NCBI GenBank assembly: GCA_020073145.1
Contig: JAIQFS010000016.1
Location: forward strand, 78,073-142,072
DNA: 64,000 nt
DNA from: Terriglobia bacterium
GTDB taxonomy: Bacteria > Acidobacteriota > Terriglobia > Bryobacterales > Bryobacteraceae
Direction of reading: 5' to 3'
Shown in pieces: positions 39,025 through 49,204 of this stretch. A program made the translations under genes and the position numbers. Within the stretch, counting starts at the first letter, position 1; every line of letters starts with the position of its first letter. A model generated the notes under the pieces. The model was not told the origin of the DNA. It searched no databases and saw nothing but the letters and a program-made list of their open reading frames with translations.

Positions 39025-39455
39025 GACACGTCTTCTTGTTTTCGCTGCGTCCTCGAGGATTCCTGCTGGGTATGCAGCGCTGCAAAAGGGGAACTCACCA
39101 CGGTGTGCGACGCCCCGCCACCGACGCGCGCGACCCACAGCACGCGGAGAGTCACAGGTCTGTTTCGGTTTCAGAATAGCATCGGTCCGAGGACAATGCA
39201 ATCATTTAAGAGCTGAAACTAGTGAATTGTGAGAATTCACGAAGCAGGTAATCCAGATTCTCATATCTATCAGTTAAGTAGCTTGAAAATCACCAACTTA
39301 GAACCTGTCGGCGAAAGGAAAACAGAGAAACAGACCTATAACTATTGGAATACAGGATATGGTCGCGATCAGGACAGCGATCATGAAATGAACCAGTTAG
39401 GCGGTCTCCGGGTGGTGGCCTTCGGCTTGCAGCGCAATGGACCAAAGGAGACACG
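39025..39455. other. 431-bp divergent intergenic region, AT-rich in its second half
   Basis: No gene is supported, although weak alternative starts for the TPR protein fall in its left part. It separates the leftward TPR gene from a rightward TonB receptor and should carry both promoters. A perfect inverted repeat lies at 39222-39240; no consensus -35/-10 pair could be fixed. AAAGGAG precedes the receptor start. Confidence 0.5.
39222..39240. promoter_or_regulatory. operator-like inverted repeat
   Basis: GTGAATTGTGAGAATTCAC has perfect 7-base arms and a 5-base centre, the size of a dimeric repressor site, and lies upstream of a TonB receptor. The binding protein is unknown. Confidence 0.5.
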
Positions 39456-42400
39456 ATGCACCTATCCAAACGACTCCTGGTGTGTGTGTTGACGCTTGTG
39501 ACCTGTGCGTTTGTCGCGTTCGCGCAAACGGAAACCGGCCAGATTACCGGGACAGTCCTGGACCCGAGCGGAGCCGCCATTCCGGGCGCCACTGTCAGTG
39601 TCAGAGATCTTTCGACTAACGCCACGCGGACGAGCCAGACGGGTGATGCGACCTATGTCTTCCCGAACCTGCAGCCCGGCCGCTATGAAGTCACCGCCAC
39701 CGCCGGAGGCTTCAGTACGCAGAAGCAAGTGGTGACTGTCGGGGTCGGCTCGAAGATCGGGTTAGATCTCCATCTTTCGGTGGGAACTCAGGCGACGGTC
39801 ATCCAGGTTTCGGAGAGTGCCGCGCAGATTAACACCGAGACGCAAACGCTGGGACAGACGGTCTCCGGTAGCGAAATCCTGAACCTGCCCACGATCACGC
39901 GCAACCCCTACGATCTGGTGAAAACGGTTGGCAATACCACCGATGCAGACCCAGGCGGCGCGGACCGCGGTGTCGGAGTGTCGATCAACGGACTTCGTGC
40001 GAGCGACGTAGGCGTTCTGCTGGACGGCGTGCCGAATTCGAACAATTTCGACACGAGGGTAGCGGTCCAGACGCCACTGGACTCGGTGGGCGAGGTCACG
40101 GTGCTGACCAGTAATTTCACGGCCGAATACGGCCGCGCGGTGGCCGGCGTGGTGAACGTGAATACGCGGCGCGGCGCCAATGAGGTTCATGGGACGGCAT
40201 ACGAGTTCAATCGTGTCTCTGGGTTGGCGTCGAACTCGTATGACAACAATGCAAACGGCATCGACAAGCCGATTTTCACGCGCAATCAATTCGGATTCTC
40301 GGCCGGCGGCGCGCTGGTCAAGGACAAGCTCTTCGTTTTTGGGAACCCCGAGTGGATTCGCGTGCGGAGCGCGCAGATCCAGACGGCGACGATCGCCACG
40401 CCGCAACTGATCGCGGCATCCGATCCCAACACCCAGGCATTCTTTGCCGCCTACGGGCATCTGCAACCGGGGGTGATCCCGCTGCAGACGTTCGCCAGGA
40501 GTTCTATTGCCTGCACCAGCGCCTCCTGCCTGGCCATCCCGGCGAGTACCCCGATCTATCAGAAGGTGGCGTACAGCAACCCGGCAGACTCGGGCGGCGG
40601 CAGCCCACAGAACACGGTGGAATTTGCAGGGCGCATCGACTATAACCTCAGCGACAAGACGCAGATCTACTTCCGCATGGCTCGCTTTGATTCGACGTTC
40701 TTTGACGGAACCGTGGTGACCAGCCCCTACGCCGGCTATAACACCGGTGAAGTCGACTTGAAGAACTCCTTTGTTCTCTCGGGTACGCACGTGGTTTCGC
40801 CGACCCTGGTGAGCCAGACCAAGGTGAGCTACAACCGCCTCGGACAATTGCAGCCGATGGGGACGGCTCCCATCGGCCCCACGTTGTATACCACGATCGG
40901 TTCGACCAGCAGCCTGGGTGGATCGAGTATCGTGTATCCCGGGTACTCCGGTTTCAGTCCCGGCGGCGCGATCCCGTTTGGCGGCCCGCAGAATCTCACG
41001 CAGATCAACGAGGACGTGAACAAGTCGTTCGGCAAACACAGCCTCCGGTTCGGCGGCCTGTATACCTACCTGCAAGACAACCGGGCTTTTGCCGCATACT
41101 CGACGGCCGTGGCCGCCCTGGGCACCAGCCAGGCGACGGCACTCGATGGGCTGGTTACCGGGCAACTGAAGCAGTTCGAGGTTGCGGTTTATCCGCAAGG
41201 GGAATACCCCTGCGTGAACGGCCCGACCGGGCCCATTGTCACCCCTGACTGCACTCTAAAACTGCCGCTGGGCCCACCCAATTTCACTCGCAGCAATGCT
41301 GTTCATGAAGCCGGGCTCTATGTCCAGGACAGCTGGAAAGTGAAGTCCGGGCTGACGGTGAATTTGGGCCTCCGGTGGGAGTACTTCGGACCTCAGGCCA
41401 GCCGGAATCCAAGCCTGGATTCCAACTTCTATCCCGGAACCGGAGCCAATATCATGCTGCAGATGGCAACCGGTCGGGCTTATCGATCGACCGATCCCGG
41501 GAATCCCGTGGGTGGGCTGTGGCAAAGAGATTGGAAGGACTTTTCCCCACGCGTCGGTTTCGCCTGGGATGTGTTCGGCGACGGAAAGACGTCACTCCGG
41601 GGCGGTTACGGGATCGGCTGGGAGCCGAATTTCGGCAACGTGACGTTCAACGTCCTCTTCAATCCGCCCAACTACGGGCTGGTCACGTTCCAGACGCCCA
41701 CGGACCTTGCGCAGATTCCGATTCCGGTGGCAAACTATGGACCGCTGTCAGGAAACAGCGGCACGAAAGCGTTGCCGCGTCTCAGCCTGCGCTGGGTTGA
41801 TCCCTACATCAAGACGGCCTATGCGCACCTGTGGAGCGCCGCGATCGAACACCAGTTCGGAAACGACGTCGTTGGCGCGGTTGAGTACACCGGCAGCAAG
41901 GGGGTGAATCTATACACGATCAACACCATGAACGCCGGCGGTTCGGCCATCGTATACGGTGCCCCGGGCTCGGGCAGCGGAGCGGCGTCGGACCGCATCA
42001 ATACCCAATATTCGGGTCTGAACCTACGTACCAATGGCGGGTTCTCGCATTACAATGCGCTCAACGGGCGGCTCGAACTGCGGAATTTCCGCCGCGAGGG
42101 ACTCACGCTGCGCCTGAACTACACCTGGTCCCATGCGATCGATAACATCAGCAATACGTTCTCCGAGACCGTGACGGGTTCAGGCAACCTCGGGATCCTG
42201 GATCCCCTCGATCCCGATCTGGACAAGGGCAGTGCTGATTTCGACGTCCGTCATCGGATCACGCTGGCTGCGGTTTGGGAAATCCCGTACAAAGGCAAAA
42301 ACGCGATCGAGAAACAGGTGCTGGGAGGCTGGAACATCGTTCCGAACCTGTCCGCCCGCACCGGGGTCCCGTTCAGCCTGTGGGATTGCACCAACGCGGC

Positions 42401-42845
42401 ATACGCGCTGTGCCCGCGCGCGATGTACGACACACCGTTCAGCCCGGTGTACACCGGTACGCCCACCGGACAACCGAACCAGTTCAATTACATGAGCGTG
42501 GGAACGCCCGATTCGAGTTACGTGAATGCCAAGGCGGGTGGGTCCGACTACGGACCGTTCCCGGCTTCAATGACCGGCCGCAACCTGTTCCGCGCGCCGG
42601 GCAACTGGAATGTGGATTTCGCCATTCACAAGAACTTCGAACTGACCGAACGCATGAAGCTGCAATTCCGGGCGGAAGCGTTCAACGTGTTCAACCATTC
42701 CAACTTGTACGTTGTGGGATCGAATACGGATATTTCGGCCACCAGTTACGCGACGGCGATCCGTGGTGTGCGGGCAGACAACACGCTTGCCTCCTACGCT
42801 CCGGAGAACCGTAACCTGCAACTGGCTCTCAAGTTCATCTTCTGA
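39456..42845 (+). CDS. Oar-like TonB-dependent receptor with carboxypeptidase-regulatory domain
   Basis: 1129 residues. Signal peptide (KRLLVCVLTLVTCAFVAFAQ), CarboxypepD_reg domain (about 30-115: ITGTVLDPSGAAIPGATVSV to DLHLSVGTQATV), plug (VLLDGVPNSNNFDT, NFTAEYGRAVAGVVNVNTRR) and a large barrel ending in NLQLALKFIF with terminal Phe. GGAG stands 6 bases before the ATG. A strong terminator follows. Likely imports large substrates with a TonB complex encoded elsewhere. Confidence 0.92.
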   Translation: MHLSKRLLVCVLTLVTCAFVAFAQTETGQITGTVLDPSGAAIPGATVSVRDLSTNATRTSQTGDATYVFPNLQPGRYEVTATAGGFSTQKQVVTVGVGSKIGLDLHLSVGTQATVIQVSESAAQINTETQTLGQTVSGSEILNLPTITRNPYDLVKTVGNTTDADPGGADRGVGVSINGLRASDVGVLLDGVPNSNNFDTRVAVQTPLDSVGEVTVLTSNFTAEYGRAVAGVVNVNTRRGANEVHGTAYEFNRVSGLASNSYDNNANGIDKPIFTRNQFGFSAGGALVKDKLFVFGNPEWIRVRSAQIQTATIATPQLIAASDPNTQAFFAAYGHLQPGVIPLQTFARSSIACTSASCLAIPASTPIYQKVAYSNPADSGGGSPQNTVEFAGRIDYNLSDKTQIYFRMARFDSTFFDGTVVTSPYAGYNTGEVDLKNSFVLSGTHVVSPTLVSQTKVSYNRLGQLQPMGTAPIGPTLYTTIGSTSSLGGSSIVYPGYSGFSPGGAIPFGGPQNLTQINEDVNKSFGKHSLRFGGLYTYLQDNRAFAAYSTAVAALGTSQATALDGLVTGQLKQFEVAVYPQGEYPCVNGPTGPIVTPDCTLKLPLGPPNFTRSNAVHEAGLYVQDSWKVKSGLTVNLGLRWEYFGPQASRNPSLDSNFYPGTGANIMLQMATGRAYRSTDPGNPVGGLWQRDWKDFSPRVGFAWDVFGDGKTSLRGGYGIGWEPNFGNVTFNVLFNPPNYGLVTFQTPTDLAQIPIPVANYGPLSGNSGTKALPRLSLRWVDPYIKTAYAHLWSAAIEHQFGNDVVGAVEYTGSKGVNLYTINTMNAGGSAIVYGAPGSGSGAASDRINTQYSGLNLRTNGGFSHYNALNGRLELRNFRREGLTLRLNYTWSHAIDNISNTFSETVTGSGNLGILDPLDPDLDKGSADFDVRHRITLAAVWEIPYKGKNAIEKQVLGGWNIVPNLSARTGVPFSLWDCTNAAYALCPRAMYDTPFSPVYTGTPTGQPNQFNYMSVGTPDSSYVNAKAGGSDYGPFPASMTGRNLFRAPGNWNVDFAIHKNFELTERMKLQFRAEAFNVFNHSNLYVVGSNTDISATSYATAIRGVRADNTLASYAPENRNLQLALKFIF

Positions 42846-42869
42846 GGCACCGAAATCGCATGCCTTCGA

Positions 42870-42899
42870 GAGGCGCCCCGACGGGGGCGCCTCTTTTTT
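42870..42899 (+). terminator. Rho-independent terminator
   Basis: GAGGCGCCCC and GGGGCGCCTC form a 10-base perfect stem around GACG, followed by six T. It closes the receptor transcript; the next gene starts 45 bases later and so needs its own promoter. Confidence 0.95.
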
Positions 42900-42943
42900 G
42901 CGGTGCATTCGGATCGGAGCGCGGGTTACCATGAAGTAGGCCG

Positions 42944-43726
42944 ATGTCATCGCCGCCCATTCCGCCATCCCTGGATCATCTGGCTACGCGGCCCTTTGCG
43001 TTCTATCCTCCGATTCTGAACATCGAACGCAACGAATGGCTGTATCGCAAGTCGACCTGGTCCGAAATCCTGGTGGTCAATTGCAAGGGCGGGGAAGAGG
43101 TCTGGATTCCCCGGCGATTTCTGGGAGAGGTCTCGCGCGTCGACGACCCCATCCTGATCGTCGGCTTAGCCAAAGAACTGGAGTATAAGGCCGGCTCGGT
43201 CTGGCCCTATCAGCGGCGCGTGTTGCAGATGCCCGTCGCCGTCGGCGGCACGGGCGCCCCCGCGGCCGATGCAGAGCGAAGTGAACGCGCGCCGGTGGTC
43301 GATATCCGGGTGCCGCCCAATACCGACAACCGGATTGTGCGGTTGATCGGAGGCGCACTGGCGGTCGGCATCCTCCTCTATCTGGGCGCCGTCAACCTGA
43401 TGCGCGTCGGGGAGATTCGGCAGCGCGTCGTGGTGACGGCCCGAGACCAGTCTTACCTGGAGTTGACTGGCCGCGACGACTATACCGGCGTGGTCGGGAA
43501 GCTAGGCCGGCCGGGCGCGGACCGCTGGTTGAGCGAGGCCGGCGAGATCCAGTTCCGGGCGCTCGGCTACCCGGACCGCCAATACACCGTGATCCTGATG
43601 GGCAGCAACCGCCCCCAGGCAACATATATTGGAACCATGGACGAGAACTGGCGGCCGCTCCATTCGGTGGATCTGCACTCTGGCGGCAACACCACGTCAC
43701 TTCTGCGCGGCCTTCGGAAGTTTTAG
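42944..43726 (+). CDS. single-pass membrane protein of unknown function
   Basis: 260 residues. Residues 1-120 are soluble (YPPILNIERNEWLYRKSTWS, GEEVWIPRRFLGEVSRVDDP), one transmembrane helix lies near 130-150 (VRLIGGALAVGILLYLGAVNL), and the rest looks like an external beta-rich domain (SYLELTGRDDYTGVVGKLGR). No family was recognised. The CstA gene begins 13 bases after its stop and may be cotranscribed. Function not assigned. Confidence 0.72.
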   Translation: MSSPPIPPSLDHLATRPFAFYPPILNIERNEWLYRKSTWSEILVVNCKGGEEVWIPRRFLGEVSRVDDPILIVGLAKELEYKAGSVWPYQRRVLQMPVAVGGTGAPAADAERSERAPVVDIRVPPNTDNRIVRLIGGALAVGILLYLGAVNLMRVGEIRQRVVVTARDQSYLELTGRDDYTGVVGKLGRPGADRWLSEAGEIQFRALGYPDRQYTVILMGSNRPQATYIGTMDENWRPLHSVDLHSGGNTTSLLRGLRKF

Positions 43727-43739
43727 TAGACTCTAGGGG

Positions 43740-45800
43740 GTGAAGCTCCTCCGTATCTTGACGTGGGCCGCGATTGCGGCGGCCGGCGCTCTCTCGTTGG
43801 GCGGGATCGCCATTGATCGCGGTGAACCGCTCAATAGCATGTGGCTGGTGATCGCGGCCGCCTGCACCTATGCGGTTGGCTATCGGTTCTACGCCAAATT
43901 CATCGCCGCGCGCGTGATGGCCCTCAACGACCAGCGAGCGACTCCGGCCGAGCGCCTGCGCGACGGCCTGGATTTCGAGCCGACCAACAAATGGATCGTC
44001 TTCGGCCACCACTTCGCCGCCATCGCCGGGCCGGGACCGCTGGTCGGCCCTGTGCTGGCCGCGCAGTTTGGCTATTTACCCGGGACGCTGTGGATCATCA
44101 TCGGCGCGGTGTTGGGCGGGGCCGTGCAGGACTTCGTCATCTTGTTCGCCTCCATGCGCCGTGACGGCAAATCGCTCGGGCAAATGGCGCGCGAGGAAAT
44201 CGGCAAGGTCGGCGGCTTCACCGCTCTGCTGACCGTGCTCCTCATCATGATCATCCTGCTGGCGGTGGTTGCGCTGGTCGTGGTCAACGCGCTCAGGAAC
44301 AGCCCATGGGGAACTTTCACCATCGGGGCAACCATGCCGATCGCCCTGTTGATGGGCGTGTACCTGCGCTATCTTCGGCCGGGCAAGGTGCTGGAATGTT
44401 CGATTCTGGGGTTTGTGCTGGTGGTGGCCAGCATCTTCGGCGGCCAGTGGGTGGCGGCGTCCGCCACTTGGGGACCGGTGTTTTCCTTGGGCGCGATGGG
44501 GCTCGCGGTGGCCGTCATCGTCTATGGCTACTTCGCCAGCGCGCTGCCGGTCTGGCTGTTCCTGGCGCCCCGCGACTATCTCTGCACCTTTATCAAGCTG
44601 GGCGTGGTTCTGGCGCTGGGCGCCGGCATCCTCTGGGTCCGGCCGGAATTGCAGCTTCCCGCCTTCACGCGTTTCGTGGACGGCACCGGGCCGATCTTCG
44701 CCGGCAAAATTTTTCCCTTCTGCTTCATCACCATCGCGTGCGGCGCGGTTTCCGGATTTCATTCCCTGATCTCTTCCGGCACCACCCCGAAATTGATTGC
44801 CAAGGAATCGCACGCGTATCCCGTGGGATACGGCTCGATGCTCATGGAAAGCTTCGTTGCCATCATGGCCATGATTGCCGCCTGCGTACTCCAGCCGGGC
44901 GTGTACTTCGCCGTGAACTCTCCGGCCGGCGTCGTGGGCGCGACTCCGGGAGCCGCGGTCGCTACCATTACCGGTTGGGGTTTCCCCGTGACCGTGGCCC
45001 AGATGACCACTCTTGCCCAAAACGTCGGCGAGCAAACCCTGTTCTACCGGACGGGCGGCGCGCCTTCGCTCGCGCTCGGCATGGCGGCCATTTTCGCGCG
45101 CGGCGGCGGAGGCCAGGCGGTTCTCGGTTTCTGGTACCACTTCGCCATCATGTTCGAGGCCCTCTTCATCCTGACCATCATCGCCGCCGGCACCCGCGTG
45201 GGACGGTTCATGCTGCACGATCTGGTGGCCCAGTTTTCCGCGCCGGCTGCGCGGAAAATGACCGGCCCCGTCGGCGTGAACCTGGTCAGCCTGATCGTGG
45301 TGGCGGCGTGGGGGTACTTCCTCATCCAGGGCGTGCGCGACCCGCTCGGCGGCATCAATTCCCTCTGGCCGTTGTTTGGCATCTCCAACCAGTTGCTGGC
45401 CTCGGTCGCGTTGTGCGTGGCCACCACCATTCTGCTCAAGATGCACGGCCCGAAGTACCTCTGGATCACCTGCGCGCCCCTGGTGTGGCTGCTGGCCGCC
45501 ACCTTTACCGCCGGCTGGCAAAAGATCTTTTCACCCATTCCCGCCATCGGCTTCTTGGCGGAAGCCAACCGGCTCCAAGGGCTGATGCGCACCTACCCCG
45601 AGGCCGCCCGCAGAACCACCGAGACTCTGATCTTCAACAACCGCCTGGACGCCGTGGTTTGCGGCGTCTTTATGATTCTGGTCGCCACCATTCTTCTCGA
45701 TTCCGTCCGCGTCTGGATCGGGATTCTCCGCGGCACACGCGACGCGCGGGTCTACGAGACTCCGTTTGTGCCCTCGCAGCTCCGCCCGGAGGAAATATGA
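43740..45800 (+). CDS. cstA: carbon starvation protein A, peptide/pyruvate transporter
   Basis: 686 residues with about 16-18 transmembrane helices. The CstA signatures are clear: GHHFAAIAGPGPLVGPVLAAQFGY near residue 80, and SGFHSLISSGTTPKLIAKES near 340. CstA imports peptides or pyruvate during carbon limitation. The start is a GTG. Its TGA overlaps the next gene by ATGA, so the YbdD-like partner is translationally coupled, as in other bacteria. Confidence 0.96.
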   Translation: MKLLRILTWAAIAAAGALSLGGIAIDRGEPLNSMWLVIAAACTYAVGYRFYAKFIAARVMALNDQRATPAERLRDGLDFEPTNKWIVFGHHFAAIAGPGPLVGPVLAAQFGYLPGTLWIIIGAVLGGAVQDFVILFASMRRDGKSLGQMAREEIGKVGGFTALLTVLLIMIILLAVVALVVVNALRNSPWGTFTIGATMPIALLMGVYLRYLRPGKVLECSILGFVLVVASIFGGQWVAASATWGPVFSLGAMGLAVAVIVYGYFASALPVWLFLAPRDYLCTFIKLGVVLALGAGILWVRPELQLPAFTRFVDGTGPIFAGKIFPFCFITIACGAVSGFHSLISSGTTPKLIAKESHAYPVGYGSMLMESFVAIMAMIAACVLQPGVYFAVNSPAGVVGATPGAAVATITGWGFPVTVAQMTTLAQNVGEQTLFYRTGGAPSLALGMAAIFARGGGGQAVLGFWYHFAIMFEALFILTIIAAGTRVGRFMLHDLVAQFSAPAARKMTGPVGVNLVSLIVVAAWGYFLIQGVRDPLGGINSLWPLFGISNQLLASVALCVATTILLKMHGPKYLWITCAPLVWLLAATFTAGWQKIFSPIPAIGFLAEANRLQGLMRTYPEAARRTTETLIFNNRLDAVVCGVFMILVATILLDSVRVWIGILRGTRDARVYETPFVPSQLRPEEI

Positions 45801-45973
45801 GCCGGCTTCGGCGGTTCGGGGATCTCGTGCTGGCGCTCTTGCGCGAACTGGCCGATGAAAACGCCTACCAGCGCCACCTGGCGGCCCACGGGCGCTGTCA
45901 TTCGGGAGCGGAATGGCGGCGGTTTACCGAACATCGTCTCTGCGCCAAGTACTCCCGCCCCAAATGCTGCTAA
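45797..45973 (+). CDS. YbdD/YjiX-family small protein coupled to CstA
   Basis: 58 residues: LRRFGDLVLALLRELADENAYQRHL, then GRCHSGAEWRRFTEHRLCAKYSRPKCC. The terminal CC and the YxRHLAxHxxCH pattern are the DUF466/YbdD hallmarks. It almost always follows cstA and is thought to be needed for its activity. GGAGG lies just upstream; the start overlaps the cstA stop (ATGA). Confidence 0.9.
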   Translation: MSRLRRFGDLVLALLRELADENAYQRHLAAHGRCHSGAEWRRFTEHRLCAKYSRPKCC

Positions 45974-46021
45974 ATTCCTGAGAGCCCGCTCGGGCCGCGG
46001 CCACTCCTATCTGGACCAGCC

Positions 46022-46480
46022 ATGAGGTGGATTTGTCTGCTTGGGGTGGGCGGCGTCCTCTTCGCCTTCCCGATTCCGGCGGCCGAGCCGGGGGTTTCCG
46101 CGCAGTTTGTCGGCGGCACGGTTCCTGGAATCACTGCTAAATCGAGCGCCCGCATCGACTTAGCCAGTACGGAGTATCTTCTGCTCCACGCCCGCAAGAC
46201 CGACGTTCGCATCGACTACCGGAAGATCCACACTGTGGAGTACGGGCAGAGTGTCAGCCGGCGCTACGCCGAGGCGGTATTGATATCTCCCGTGCTCCTG
46301 CTGGCCAAATCGCGCAAACACTTCGTCACCCTCGGATATGTCGATGAATCCGGAGGCCAGCAGGCCATCGTCTTTCGTGTCGGCAAAGGTGACATCCGTT
46401 CCGTGCTGGCCAGCCTGGAAGCCCGCACCGGCCGCCGCGTGGAGTACCAGGATGACGAAGCCCGAAAGGCGGGCCATTAG
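46022..46480 (+). CDS. exported protein of unknown function
   Basis: 152 residues with signal (WICLLGVGGVLFAFPIPAAEP) and a beta-rich body: GGTVPGITAKSSARIDLAST, LLHARKTDVRIDYRKIHTVEYGQ, KSRKHFVTLGYVDESGGQ. This looks like an SH3/PH-type small beta barrel, but no family was recognised. The next gene begins on the very next base, so both are one transcriptional unit. Confidence 0.72.
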   Translation: MRWICLLGVGGVLFAFPIPAAEPGVSAQFVGGTVPGITAKSSARIDLASTEYLLLHARKTDVRIDYRKIHTVEYGQSVSRRYAEAVLISPVLLLAKSRKHFVTLGYVDESGGQQAIVFRVGKGDIRSVLASLEARTGRRVEYQDDEARKAGH

Positions 46481-47056
46481 ATGACCCGCCTTCTGGTCGC
46501 GCTGTCGGTCTTAGCTTGTGTTGCTAGCGCCGAGGAACCGCCCGCTCCCACCGCGATTGAAGAAGCGGGGCTGCGCCAGCTTCGCACCGTCCGGCGCGTG
46601 TTTGTCGACCGCCTCATCGGGGGCGAGACCGCAGCGCAGATGCGCGACATCCTGATCAGCAGCCTGGTAGGGGCCAAGCTGTTCATTCTCACCGAGAACC
46701 AGGAGCGCGCTGACGCCGTGCTGCGCGGTGCGTCCGAAGACCTGGTCTTTACCGACGTGCATACCAGCTCCGACAGTCTGAACGCGCATGCCAATTTCGG
46801 CGCGGGCGCGAGTTCGAGCCGGGCGCGGGCCCCCTACGGAGGGATGGGAGTAGGCCAGAGCGACTCGGAGCACTCCGCCGAGCGGCGGCACGAGGCCATC
46901 GCCGCCGTGCGCCTTGTGACCAAGGACGGAGACGTGATCTGGTCCACTACCCAGGAAAGCCTGGGCGCGAGATTCCGCGGCGCGAGCGCCGATGTGGCCG
47001 ACAAGATCACCGCCCAGCTCAAAGAGGATTTCGAGCGGGCGCGGAAGCTGCGGTAG
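46481..47056 (+). CDS. exported protein, possible CsgG/LPP20-like domain
   Basis: 191 residues. A signal peptide (TRLLVALSVLACVASAEE) is followed by VRRVFVDRLIGGETAAQMRD and LTENQERADAVLRGASEDL, which resemble the low-level motif of curli/LPP20-like surface assembly domains, then a Ser/Gly/Ala/Arg-rich insertion (GAGASSSRARAPYGGMG) and a C-terminal WSTTQESLGARFRGASADVA. The assignment is tentative. It overlaps the 3' end of the convergent receiver gene by 38 bases. Confidence 0.6.
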   Translation: MTRLLVALSVLACVASAEEPPAPTAIEEAGLRQLRTVRRVFVDRLIGGETAAQMRDILISSLVGAKLFILTENQERADAVLRGASEDLVFTDVHTSSDSLNAHANFGAGASSSRARAPYGGMGVGQSDSEHSAERRHEAIAAVRLVTKDGDVIWSTTQESLGARFRGASADVADKITAQLKEDFERARKLR

Positions 47057-47417
47057 TCAACTCGGCCACGGCCGCCAGCAGCGCCGCCATCCCCACGGGC
47101 TTAACCATCACCCGGGAGACGAGTTGCGCTTCCGGGCTGCTTTCCAGATCTTCCGGCCACCCCGAAATCACAATCACCGGCGCGCGGCAGCCGGTAGCGC
47201 GAATCTGGCGGATCAGCTTCAGGCCTTCGGCCGCGTCTGGCTGGCCTTGCGCGTTGGGAAACCGCAAATCCATGATGACCACCTCCGCGCTGCCGAGTTG
47301 GCGCATTGCCTCCGACGGCGAGAACGCCACGTCCACCTGGTGACCGCTGGCTTCGAGTAATCGGGCGCGCAGCTCCAGTTGCCGGGAATCGTCATCGGCA
47401 ACCAGAATGCGCGCCAT
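47019..47417 (-). CDS. stand-alone response regulator receiver protein
   Basis: 132 residues forming a single CheY-like receiver: acidic pocket ADDD (8-10), phospho-acceptor Asp50 in VIMDLRF, Thr/Ser position in VISGWPED and Lys106 in VMVKPVG. No output domain. It follows dapD by 3 bases on the same strand, so it is probably the last gene of the lysine operon, an unusual place for a receiver. Its own role is unknown. Confidence 0.88.
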   Translation of the reverse strand: MARILVADDDSRQLELRARLLEASGHQVDVAFSPSEAMRQLGSAEVVIMDLRFPNAQGQPDAAEGLKLIRQIRATGCRAPVIVISGWPEDLESSPEAQLVSRVMVKPVGMAALLAAVAELTTAASAPARNPL

Positions 47418-47420
47418 CGC

Positions 47421-48240
47421 CTATCTCAACAGATCTTCGAGCTGAATCTTGGTGTCGGTCTTGGAGTCCCGATACTTCACGATCACCGGGGTATAGATGG
47501 AGATTCCCCAGTCCTTACCCGGTCCATGGGTGATGGCGCGGGAGCCCGCCACGATTACGGCTTCTTCCGGGATGATGAGCGGGTCTTCGTCCGTGGCTTT
47601 GTGAACGGTGTTGCGGACCAGGTCGTACACCGGCGTCGAGCGGTTGAGGATCGTGCCGGTGCCCAGCACCGCGCGGCGTTTCACCAACGTACCTTCATAG
47701 ATGCCGCAATTGCCACCCACCAGAACGTCGTCCTCGATGATCACCGGCATCGCACCCACCGGTTCCAGCACGCCGCCGATCTGGCTGGCGGCTGAGATAT
47801 GGCAGTTCTTGCCGACTTGCGCGCAACTGCCCACCAGAGCATGCGAGTCAACCATGGTGCCGTCATCCACGTAGGCGCCCACGTTGATATACATGGGCGG
47901 CATGCAGACTACGCCCCTGCCCAGATAGGATCCCTCGCGCACGCTCGATCCGCCGGGGACGAGGCGCACGCCATCCTGCGGGCCGAAACGCCGGGTGTGA
48001 AATGTGCTCTTGTCGCAGAATGAGAGCCCGCCGGCGGACATGTCGACGATGGAACCCATGCGGAAGCCGAGCAGGATTCCTTTCTTCACCCACGCATTCA
48101 CGCGCCAGCCGGTCGGGCTGGAGGCGTCCGGCTCAGCGGCGCGGATGCGCCCTTCGTTGAGCGAGATCTGGAAGGCGGCGAAGGCGCCGAAGTGTTCGGG
48201 CGTGTACGCCGCGGGCCTGCTGTCGAAAAGGCGTTCGATC

Positions 48241-48251
<11 letters not shown>
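47421..48251 (-). CDS. dapD: tetrahydrodipicolinate N-succinyltransferase
   Basis: 276 residues. DapD transfers succinyl to tetrahydrodipicolinate in the succinylase branch of lysine/DAP synthesis. The left-handed beta-helix is visible in hexapeptide-like repeats such as GAYVDDGTMVDSHALVGSCAQV and IEDDVLVGGNCGIYEGTLV. The length matches the family (about 275). The start is a TTG at 48251 with GGAGG 7 bases upstream; it overlaps the end of dapA by 11 bases, implying coupling. Confidence 0.95.
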
Positions 48252-49137
<886 letters not shown>

Positions 49138-49204
49138 ATGTTCCCCCTCTAAAGTCCGCTTGCCTGCGCTCGCGGGTCTTATTCCAAAAATAGAACCGCG
49201 ACCG

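Noticed and set aside
39222..39240. lac-operator identity for the palindrome
   Set aside because: Only the AATTGTGAG core resembles lacO; centre and length differ and no LacI-type gene is nearby.
44306..45973. 555-codon open frame in another frame of cstA
   Set aside because: Arg/His-rich translation of GC-rich code; CstA motifs lie in the other frame, and only its last 58 codons (YbdD) are real.
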